Positions 42,484-49,174 of a stretch of DNA of 64,000 nucleotides are shown here, one piece after another. The notes below the pieces were generated by a model. It saw only the letters and a list, made by a program, of their open reading frames with translations. It made no database searches and was not told the DNA's origin. Source of the DNA: Bacteroidales bacterium MB20-C3-3 (GTDB lineage: Bacteria; Bacteroidota; Bacteroidia; Bacteroidales; UBA932). Position numbers and translations under genes: made by a program. Numbering within the stretch: position 1 is the stretch's first letter; the number at the start of each line of letters is the position of its first letter. The stretch spans positions 2,108,001 through 2,172,000 of the forward strand of contig CP141202.1 in NCBI GenBank assembly GCA_035609245.1, in the 5' to 3' direction.

Positions 42484-44070
42484 ATGGAGAAGAAAAAACT
42501 TAAGATACCGCACACATTTGTAATAATTTTTGCACTTATAATAATTAGTGCCATTGTTACCTTTATTGTTCCCGGAGGGGAGTATGTGAAGATTACACAA
42601 GGAGATTCTGAAATTCTTGAGTTCAGGTACATAGATAACCAGCCACAAAGCTGGCAAATTTTAACAGCCTTCTATAAGGGATTTACCAGACAAGCCGGAA
42701 TTATAGTCTTTATTCTGGTAATTGGGGCGGCTTTCTGGGTTGTTAACTCTGTTAAGGCAATTGATGCCGGAATTGAGTCCTTTCTCCGTTTTACAAAAGG
42801 TCTTGAGAGGTACACTCTGCTAAGAAAAGTGGGAGTTAATAATATTGTTCTTCTGCTTATAATGACTCTTTTCAGTCTTTTTGGAGCAGTCTTTGGTATG
42901 AGCGAAGAGACAATTGCTTTTGCTGTATTGCTGATTCCTTTGGCAATTTCAATGGGATATGACTCAATAGTAGGAGTTTCACTGGTATATGTTGCAGCTC
43001 ATGTGGGGTTTGCAGGGGCAATCCTTAATCCTTTTACAATAGGAATAGCTCAGGATATTGCCGGATTACCTCTCTTTTCCGGAATTGAATACAGACTCTT
43101 CTGCTGGATGGTTCTTAACATAATCACTTTTACATTTGTGCTTCTTTATGCTGCCAAAATTAAGAAAAATCCTCTTAAATCTCCTGTTTATGAAGAAGAT
43201 GCATACTGGAGGGGACGAGCAGAGAGTGAGAACTCTCAAATTGAGTATCATACTCCTCGTGCAGCCTGGGTGAGTTTTGCAATTGCATTTGTATCCCTGG
43301 CTCTATTCTCACTATTTTACTACCACACTACAATAAAAATTGGAAACAGCTCATTTGATATACCTGCTCTGATACCGGCTCTGACTCTTCTTTTTGGCTT
43401 GACAGGCATCTTCTCCCTGAGAAAATCAGTACATTTTTATGTACTCAATCTCCTCTTCTTTACAATATTATTCCTGGTTGTAGGCGTAATGGGATACGGC
43501 TGGTATATAGGAGAGATATCGGCACTCTTTCTGGCTCTTGGAATTCTTAGCGGTATAGCTGCAGGGTATAGTGGAAATGAAATAGTCTCAAAACTTAACG
43601 AGGGTGCAAGGGATATACTCTCTGCAGCGGTAGTTGTGGGACTCGCAGCAGGAATTATTGTGATTCTGGAAGAGGGTAGGGTTATTAACACAATACTTCA
43701 CGAAATGTCGCTTGCAATGGATGGAGCAGGCAAAGGCGGCTCTCTGGGAGTAATGTATCTTATTCAGACATTTATAAATATTGTTATTCCATCTGCTAGT
43801 GCAAAGGCAGCTATAACAATGCCTATTATGGCCCCTTTCTCTGATCTTATAGGGGTATCAAGACAGGCAACGGTACTTGCTTTCCAGTTTGGAGACGGAT
43901 TTACAAATATGATTACTCCAACATCAGGAGTTCTTATTGCAGTTCTTTCAATTGCGAGAATACCCTATGCCAAGTGGTTTAAATGGGTTTGGCCATTTAT
44001 ACTGCTTCTGATAATAGTGGGATTTTTACTTCTGCTTCCTACAGTAAGCTTAGAGCTTAACGGATTCTAA
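42484..44070 (+). CDS. YfcC family (ArcD/DcuC-related) amino-acid or C4-acid transporter
   Basis: 528 residues with 12-14 membrane segments. The N-terminus KKLKIPHTFVIIFALIIISAIVTFIVPGGEY and the core motif MSEETIAFAVLLIPLAISMGYDSIVG, with the mirrored PSASAKAAITMPIMAPFSDLIGVSRQ in the second half, are typical of YfcC proteins. Such carriers move amino acids, peptides or carboxylates. The position next to a secreted peptidase supports uptake or exchange of peptide-derived amino acids, but the substrate is not proven. The 3' end overlaps the S41 gene by 21 bases. Confidence 0.87.
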   Translation: MEKKKLKIPHTFVIIFALIIISAIVTFIVPGGEYVKITQGDSEILEFRYIDNQPQSWQILTAFYKGFTRQAGIIVFILVIGAAFWVVNSVKAIDAGIESFLRFTKGLERYTLLRKVGVNNIVLLLIMTLFSLFGAVFGMSEETIAFAVLLIPLAISMGYDSIVGVSLVYVAAHVGFAGAILNPFTIGIAQDIAGLPLFSGIEYRLFCWMVLNIITFTFVLLYAAKIKKNPLKSPVYEEDAYWRGRAESENSQIEYHTPRAAWVSFAIAFVSLALFSLFYYHTTIKIGNSSFDIPALIPALTLLFGLTGIFSLRKSVHFYVLNLLFFTILFLVVGVMGYGWYIGEISALFLALGILSGIAAGYSGNEIVSKLNEGARDILSAAVVVGLAAGIIVILEEGRVINTILHEMSLAMDGAGKGGSLGVMYLIQTFINIVIPSASAKAAITMPIMAPFSDLIGVSRQATVLAFQFGDGFTNMITPTSGVLIAVLSIARIPYAKWFKWVWPFILLLIIVGFLLLLPTVSLELNGF

Positions 44071-45438
44071 AGTAAAAGTATATCTGCCGTAGTTTGGTGA
44101 ATCGGACTCAACAGGTATTCTGAACATGGCTCCCTCTGATTTTACTGACGCCCCTTTTGGAGGAAGTGCAGGGAAAGCTCCTGTTGCAGAGTGTGTAAGG
44201 CAGGCCTTAACCCAGTCTTCATTAACACCAAATTCGTGGTAAAGATCGTCCGGACGGTAGTGGTCAGGTTCCAGACCATTCAGATAATGGCCTTTCCCGT
44301 CAATATTCACTGAGAAAAATGCTATAGGCAGGAATATGTATTCAGGATTATCATAGTTGTTTTCAGGATAAGATAATACATACATACCGTTTGGTTTTCC
44401 ATATGTAGTTGTACCTACCTGAATTACATCCATAAGCGGTTTGAAGCCGTTGATTATTACCTCACTTGCAGATGCTGTACCTTTGCTGCCCAGTATATAA
44501 ATACGCTCAAGGTCAAGTGAACCGGCAATTCTCTTGATTATTGTCATGTTCTCTACCTTATTGTCCAGAGAGGAGTATTTGTCGTTATGCTCTCTTTTTG
44601 CAATTAGTTTACCATCTGCTGATGCAGAGGCAATGTAATTTGCGAGGAGCTGAGTGGCTCTTCCGTCTCCTCCGCCATTATACCTCAGGTCAAGTATAAG
44701 GTGTTTAATGCCGGCCGTTTTGAATATTGCCATTGCATCGTCAATATCCTTAAGCATATATGCATTGAAAGTATAGTAGTTAAAGTATCCTACAGATTTA
44801 GTAAGACCGGGGAACTCTTTTGAGGTGTAAACCTCTCTTGCAAAGTATGACCTGGTACTAATCTCTCTGGCAGAGGTTGTAAAGGTTTTGGAAACATTAT
44901 TCAGATCCTTAAAAGTAAAAGTATTGGTTGACTTTGCCATTTCAGAATTAAATGTGTTGTTTCTTACAAGGTCCATAACAGGAGTATTATTGACATGTGT
45001 AAGTTCCCACCCTCTTTTTACTCCGTTTTCAGACATTGGGGTATTTGGGAATACATATTTAACCCTTATTGAGTAGTCATTAAAATATTCTACAGGTTGG
45101 GCATAACTTGCTCCATAACTAGTAGAGACGCCGGCATTATCGTCAAGGTACTCTTCTCCGGTCATCATCCATGACCATCTGTCCTGGGAGACAAGATGCC
45201 TGTCAAAGTAGTCAAAAACATCAGGTGATAAAGAGTGACTTATATTTGCAGGGACATCTTTATACCAGTAGTAAACATCGTGCATCAAATCGCTTACATA
45301 AGTATAAAGCTTTGTCTTTTTTGTATCCGGCTTAATTTGCTCAATAATTTCCTCCGGATCGCATGAGGTTAAAGATATACCAAGTGCAATAATAGTAGCA
45401 GCTACGATAACAAGCCTTTTTCTAAATCCAATTTTCAT
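44050..45438 (-). CDS. S41 family (C-terminal processing protease-like) peptidase, lipoprotein
   Basis: 462 residues with a lipoprotein signal (LTSC, Cys26). A helical region (about 40-90), a PDZ-like region (about 115-180) and the S41 protease core follow. The catalytic Ser323 lies in GTASASE and the general base Lys348 in YGKPNG; LRYNGGGDGRAT marks the core entry. These proteases cut periplasmic proteins or cell-surface peptides at C-termini. The start is fixed by the lipoprotein signal and the -7 element upstream (45460-45467). Confidence 0.9.
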   Translation of the reverse strand: MKIGFRKRLVIVAATIIALGISLTSCDPEEIIEQIKPDTKKTKLYTYVSDLMHDVYYWYKDVPANISHSLSPDVFDYFDRHLVSQDRWSWMMTGEEYLDDNAGVSTSYGASYAQPVEYFNDYSIRVKYVFPNTPMSENGVKRGWELTHVNNTPVMDLVRNNTFNSEMAKSTNTFTFKDLNNVSKTFTTSAREISTRSYFAREVYTSKEFPGLTKSVGYFNYYTFNAYMLKDIDDAMAIFKTAGIKHLILDLRYNGGGDGRATQLLANYIASASADGKLIAKREHNDKYSSLDNKVENMTIIKRIAGSLDLERIYILGSKGTASASEVIINGFKPLMDVIQVGTTTYGKPNGMYVLSYPENNYDNPEYIFLPIAFFSVNIDGKGHYLNGLEPDHYRPDDLYHEFGVNEDWVKACLTHSATGAFPALPPKGASVKSEGAMFRIPVESDSPNYGRYTFTLESVKL

Positions 45439-45459
45439 TTTTTCTATAATTCTTTAATA

Positions 45460-45467
45460 CAAATTTA
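45460..45467 (-). promoter_or_regulatory. Promoter -7 element TAAATTTG for the S41 peptidase
   Basis: Minus-strand TAAATTTG with a predicted start near 45455 and about 17 nt of leader. Confidence 0.45.
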
Positions 45468-45534
45468 AACAAAATTGCTGATTCTATGTTCTTAATACAA
45501 ACACAGAAACATATTATAATATTATAAAGAAATC

Positions 45535-46065
45535 ATGAAAGATCTTTTTTCAATTGAGACAAAAGGAATTTTTGCAGCCAAAGGTAATCCGCTTACACTT
45601 CTGGGAAACCAGATTAAGCCGGGGGATGCTGCCCCTGAAATTATTGCTTCAGACAATACACTGAAGGATGTAAAACTATCGGACTTCAAGGGAAAGGTAG
45701 TTGTAGTAAGCGTATTTCCATCAATTGACACCGGTGTGTGTGCAACCCAAACCCGCACATTCAACAAAAGGGCAACAGAATTATCTGAAGATGTTGTAAT
45801 TCTGACAATGTCAAAAGACCTTCCGTTTGCTCTTGGAAGATTTTGTGCCGCTGAAGGCATAAACAACATTCATACTCTCTCAGATTTCAAATTCTCAAAG
45901 TTTGGTCTTGAGTATGGATTCCTGGTAAAGGAGAACCAGCTGCTCGCCAGAGGTGTTGTGGTTATTGACAAAAACGGAGTGGTGAAGTATAAGGAGATAA
46001 CCAAGGATATTCTGGATGAGCCAAACTACGACCTTGCAATTGCTGCCGTTAAGGAGCTTTTGTAG
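45535..46065 (+). CDS. tpx: Thiol peroxidase Tpx (atypical 2-Cys peroxiredoxin)
   Basis: 176 residues. Peroxidatic Cys69 lies in SIDTGVCATQTRTFN and resolving Cys104 in GRFCAAEGI, both as in E. coli Tpx (about 168 residues). It reduces hydroperoxides in the cytoplasm with thioredoxin, useful to an anaerobe briefly exposed to oxygen. It is a single gene with its own terminator (46115-46150). Confidence 0.96.
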   Translation: MKDLFSIETKGIFAAKGNPLTLLGNQIKPGDAAPEIIASDNTLKDVKLSDFKGKVVVVSVFPSIDTGVCATQTRTFNKRATELSEDVVILTMSKDLPFALGRFCAAEGINNIHTLSDFKFSKFGLEYGFLVKENQLLARGVVVIDKNGVVKYKEITKDILDEPNYDLAIAAVKELL

Positions 46066-46114
46066 GTCTTCGCTCATTTATTGAGTGATTATTTGTTATT
46101 AGTTAAGTGGTGCG

Positions 46115-46150
46115 GGGCTGACCAAAATTTCTTTTGGTCAGCCCTTTTTT
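46115..46150 (+). terminator. Rho-independent terminator of tpx
   Basis: A perfect 13-bp stem (46115-46127 with 46132-46144), 4-base loop TTTC, then a run of six T. It lies 49 bases after the tpx stop. The convergent DUF454 gene ends at 46149 inside the T run. The reverse strand has no U tract, so it works mainly in the plus direction. Confidence 0.9.
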
Positions 46151-46511
46151 AGTATTTAGTCTTCTTAATAGCCAGATGAACTGTTACAGCAATTGCAACA
46201 ACTCCAAGGAAGATTCTTATATGGAGGTTATCTGTTGCAAAGATAGCTGTAGTGCCAATGGTTATCCAGAGCAGGGAGATAGTCTTGATTTTGAGTCTGA
46301 ATGGAATACCCTCTTTTGAGAGATATGAGTGGATGTATGGACCCAGGTATCTGTTGTTAAGCAGCCATTTCAATCTGCTGTATGAGGAGTTCATATAGAA
46401 ATAGACCGCCAGAAGCAGAAAAGGGGTGGTGGGGATTAGGGGCAGGAAAATGCCGATAGTAGCCAGAGCAACAAAAACTGATGCCAGTATTATATATAGA
46501 ATGCGTCTCAA
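46149..46511 (-). CDS. YbaN/DUF454 family inner membrane protein
   Basis: 120 residues with four hydrophobic segments in two pairs and the conserved GIFLPLIPTTPFLLLAVY in the first pair, diagnostic of DUF454. The start codon is TTG (46511-46509), MRRILYIILAS, and no ATG lies nearby upstream in frame. Function is unknown. Its promoter overlaps that of the divergent symporter gene (46526-46541). Confidence 0.88.
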   Translation of the reverse strand: MRRILYIILASVFVALATIGIFLPLIPTTPFLLLAVYFYMNSSYSRLKWLLNNRYLGPYIHSYLSKEGIPFRLKIKTISLLWITIGTTAIFATDNLHIRIFLGVVAIAVTVHLAIKKTKY

Positions 46512-46525
46512 ATAGTCAATTTTTT

Positions 46526-46541
46526 TATCTTTGCAAAGATA
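46526..46541. promoter_or_regulatory. Perfect 16-bp palindrome forming two divergent -7 elements
   Basis: The string TATCTTTGCAAAGATA reads the same on both strands; each half is a full TAnnTTTG (TATCTTTG). The plus-strand box serves the symporter gene (start near 46538, leader about 44 nt) and the minus-strand box serves DUF454 (start near 46529, leader about 18 nt). The two polymerases could not bind at once. Confidence 0.55.
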
Positions 46542-46581
46542 CCTACTTTAAACTAAACTTTTCTTTAACTAAACTCTCACT

Positions 46582-47934
46582 ATGGAAAATTTTGCAGCCT
46601 TTATTGACAAGGTCAGCTCTGCCCTATGGGGATGGCCGATGATTATTCTTCTTTTGGGTACTCACATTTACCTGACAATTATTCTCAAGTTCCCCCAAAG
46701 AAAAATTTTTACGGCAATCCGACTGTCAGTTACAAAGGATAAGGCTGCATCGGGTGATGTAAGTCAGTTTGGAGCACTGGCCACTTCGCTGGCTGCAACA
46801 ATTGGAACCGGCAATATAATCGGTGTGGCAACCGCGGTAGCACTGGGTGGTCCGGGAGCGGTACTTTGGATGTGGATAACAGGGATATTCGGCATAGCAA
46901 CAAAATACTCTGAGGGTCTGCTGGCAATTAAATACAGAGTTAAAACTGCTGACGGGACTATGCTGGGTGGTCCGATGTATGCTCTTGAAAAAGGGCTAAA
47001 GCTCAAGTGGCTGGCAATTCTCTTCAGTATTTTTACGGCTATTGCTGCATTTGGAATTGGTAATACTGTACAGGCTAACTCAATATCTCTACTTGTCAAC
47101 GAAACTTTTGCCGTTAGTACTACAGCTACAGGCATTATTTTAAGTATAGCTGTTGCGCTGGTTATTCTTTTTGGAGTTAAGGGTATTGCTAAAGTAAGCG
47201 GCACTCTGGTCCCTTTTATGGCGATATTTTATGTAGCCGGTTGCGTATATATTCTAGTAGTTAACAGTGCATTCCTGGGTGAAACTCTCAGAGTTATATT
47301 TGAATCTGCATTTTCAGCAAAAGCTGCAGGTGGCGGTTTTATAGGTACTACAGTTATGATGGCAGCCCGATTCGGAATTGCCAGAGGTCTCTTCTCGAAC
47401 GAGTCGGGACTCGGCTCGGCACCAATTGTAGCAGCAGCTGCTCAGACACGGAATCCGGTGCGTCAGGCCCTGGTCTCTTCAACCGGCACATTCTGGGATA
47501 CCGTGGTGGTATGTGCTTTGACCGGGCTTGTACTGGTGAGTTCCATAATTGCTCATCCGGATATTGATCATACTCAGGGAGCTGCACTTACAAAGGCTGC
47601 TTTCTCCAAAATTCCTTATGTAGGTTCATGGATCCTGACGATAGGCATAATAACCTTTGCCTTTTCTACTATATTAGGATGGTCCTACTACGGGGAGAAG
47701 GCGGTAGAGTATTTAGGCGGGAAAAAGATTATAATCTATTACAGACTTGCTTGGATTGCAGCTGTTTTTGCAGGCTCAGTCCTGAACCTATCCCTCGTCT
47801 GGGGTATAGCAGACAGTATGAATGCCCTTATGGCCATCCCTAACCTTGTCGCTTTGCTACTGCTCTCAGGAGTGCTTATAAAAGAGACAAACAAATACCT
47901 CTGGTCCCACCATCTTGATGACGAAGGGGTGTAA
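46582..47934 (+). CDS. Sodium/alanine (amino acid) symporter, AGCS family
   Basis: 450 residues with about 11 membrane segments. AGCS hallmarks: ATSLAATIGTGNIIGVATAVALGGPGAVLWMW in the first half, GGPMYALEKGL, and SNESGLGSAPIVAAAAQTRNPVRQALVSS in the second. It brings in alanine or glycine with sodium. It is a single gene; directly after its stop the sequence becomes GC-rich and repetitive (47938-48031), leading into the transposase locus. Confidence 0.94.
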   Translation: MENFAAFIDKVSSALWGWPMIILLLGTHIYLTIILKFPQRKIFTAIRLSVTKDKAASGDVSQFGALATSLAATIGTGNIIGVATAVALGGPGAVLWMWITGIFGIATKYSEGLLAIKYRVKTADGTMLGGPMYALEKGLKLKWLAILFSIFTAIAAFGIGNTVQANSISLLVNETFAVSTTATGIILSIAVALVILFGVKGIAKVSGTLVPFMAIFYVAGCVYILVVNSAFLGETLRVIFESAFSAKAAGGGFIGTTVMMAARFGIARGLFSNESGLGSAPIVAAAAQTRNPVRQALVSSTGTFWDTVVVCALTGLVLVSSIIAHPDIDHTQGAALTKAAFSKIPYVGSWILTIGIITFAFSTILGWSYYGEKAVEYLGGKKIIIYYRLAWIAAVFAGSVLNLSLVWGIADSMNALMAIPNLVALLLLSGVLIKETNKYLWSHHLDDEGV

Positions 47935-47937
47935 CCG

Positions 47938-48031
47938 TGCCCTGGCCCTGCCCTGGCCTTGACCCTGACCGTGCCGTGGCCCGGCCGCATCCTGACCGTG
48001 ACCCGGCAAAGGCCAGCTGGTAGCCGCCCGG
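47938..48031. repeat. GC-rich low-complexity tract after the symporter gene
   Basis: About 94 bases of CCTGGCC / CCTGACCGTG-like degenerate repeats (CCTGACCGTG at 47964-47973 and 47991-48000), much richer in GC than the surrounding genome. It is non-coding on the plus strand and abuts stem-loop element A. Origin unknown. Confidence 0.6.
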
Positions 48032-48157
48032 CCGACCTACTACCTCAGGGGTAATTGGCCAATTAGCTGAATAATAACAACTTACAAAAATTGGCATTTT
48101 TGCATAAGTATCTCATTATAAAATTATTGGCCAATTACCCCTGAGGTAGTAGGTCGG
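48032..48157. repeat. Stem-loop element A (32-bp perfect inverted repeat, 62-nt loop)
   Basis: Arms 48032-48063 and 48126-48157 are exact reverse complements. The arms carry the core TACTACCTCAGGGGTAATTG..., including the GTAG/CTAC tetranucleotide typical of REP elements and a TAATTGGCCAATTA palindrome. The loop holds an inner A5/T5 hairpin around AAAAATTGGCATTTTT. It flanks the 3' end of the transposase gene, and its right arm encodes that protein's last ~10 residues. Confidence 0.85.
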
Positions 48158-48924
48158 TCGGAGGTCGCAACGGTGTTTTTAATAAAGGTGTAGCTTACTT
48201 GAAAAAGATTTGCAAGCTGAATATATGTAGCATTAGTTTCAAATGCAAAAATTCTTATAAGATGAACTAATTCATCACGATTTATTTCGCTTAGTGACTT
48301 TTCTTCTAGTATTGACTTTAATTTTTCTGCCAGTTGAGAATATGTAACTTTGATACCCAGATCTTTCTCCTCTCTAAAATCATCCAAATCACCGCTTGGT
48401 GAAATGAGAAAATTCTCAAACTCAATAATGCTATTGAAATATAATTTGACTACAGAATCATTAATCTTCAAAAGACTATTGTTATTAATTTTATAGTTAT
48501 AATATTGATTTGCAGAAGACCAGCTATAGTCAAACGGATGTCTGACAATATGTGATTTAACCGGATTATTTAAGATATACTTAACACAATCTAAGACTTT
48601 AACAAGATTGATTTTTGGTGAACTGGAAAAGGGGCCGTTACACAAATTGCCACTTTTCTTTTGTTTAAAATTGTACCATTTTACATAGCTAACCATGTAA
48701 TTCGTTACAAAATCTGAAAGATGATGTGTTTTAGCAAGGATATGCCAATGATTATCCATAACTACATACGCATAGATTTCTGTAGCGAATTTCTTAGCGC
48801 TTCTTGCTACACACTTCAGAAAAACATCTTTATCCTGGTTATCGTAAAAGATTATTATTCTTGAATTTGCCTGCTGGTAAATGTGATATATACCTGTCTC
48901 GGTAATAGCTCTTTTTTTTCTCAT
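48124..48924 (-). CDS. REP-associated tyrosine transposase (RAYT), Y1/HUH family
   Basis: 266 residues. The HUH motif is DNHWHIL with His59 and His61, and the nucleophile Tyr is among Tyr76, Tyr80 and Tyr84 in YMVSYVKWYNFKQKKSG. This HUH-Tyr pair defines the single-strand Y1 transposases (IS200 relatives). The C-terminal ~60 residues (KSLSEINRDELVHLI...YIQLANLFQVSYTFIKNTV) look like a DnaA-type helix-turn-helix, common in the longer RAYTs. RAYTs recognise and cut REP hairpins with a GTAG tag. The stop and about 10 codons lie in the arm of element A. A purine-rich ribosome site (GAGGGAGATTGAGG) precedes the ATG. Confidence 0.88.
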   Translation of the reverse strand: MRKKRAITETGIYHIYQQANSRIIIFYDNQDKDVFLKCVARSAKKFATEIYAYVVMDNHWHILAKTHHLSDFVTNYMVSYVKWYNFKQKKSGNLCNGPFSSSPKINLVKVLDCVKYILNNPVKSHIVRHPFDYSWSSANQYYNYKINNNSLLKINDSVVKLYFNSIIEFENFLISPSGDLDDFREEKDLGIKVTYSQLAEKLKSILEEKSLSEINRDELVHLIRIFAFETNATYIQLANLFQVSYTFIKNTVATSDRPTTSGVIGQ

Positions 48925-49000
48925 CGCCTCAATCTCCCTCTTCTAATTAGAAACTTGAATAAAGATAATTATTTTTCAGATCTTACCCAAAACACAAGAA

Positions 49001-49120
49001 AGATACTACCTCAGGGGTAATTGGCCACAAAGTTGATAACAAAGGAGTTGTGAAAAACGGCTCTTTTATGCAAAAAGCTTAATATCAATTATTTGGCCAA
49101 TTACCCCTGAGGTAGTATCT
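49001..49120. repeat. Stem-loop element B (27-bp perfect inverted repeat, 66-nt loop)
   Basis: Arms 49001-49027 and 49094-49120 are exact reverse complements and share the core TACTACCTCAGGGGTAATTGGCCA with element A. Its loop aligns with that of A in the same orientation (GATAACAA...AAAAACGGC..TTTT), which shows diverged copies of one element. It lies upstream of the transposase gene. Confidence 0.85.
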
Positions 49121-49174
49121 GCTGCTGCTGCTGCTCTGCGCTCTGCTGCTCTGCTGCTGCTTTGCTGTTGCTGC
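49119..49174. repeat. CTG-rich low-complexity tract
   Basis: About 56 bases of CTG/CTCTG units between element B and the stop codon of the DPP III-like gene. It is non-coding and unlike its surroundings. Confidence 0.7.

Larger units (their letters stand above)
48032..49120. mobile_element. REP-type (RAYT) locus: Y1 transposase gene between two stem-loop elements
   Basis: The unit consists of element A, the transposase gene (minus strand) and element B. The outermost 24-27 bases of the whole unit are also inverted repeats of each other. The arrangement equals a REPtron: an immobile or slow single-strand transposase gene with flanking REP-like hairpins. It lies between the convergent symporter and DPP III-like genes, so it interrupts no gene. 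Confidence 0.75.

Noticed and set aside
47739-48097. Two short minus-strand frames in the GC-rich tract
   Set aside because: Arise from low-complexity repeat DNA (Gly/Arg/Pro-rich) and overlap the symporter gene and element A.
48032-49120. Ordinary IS200/IS605 insertion sequence
   Set aside because: The gene is a longer RAYT-type with a C-terminal helix-turn-helix and paired hairpin elements with GTAG tags, and no TnpB is present.
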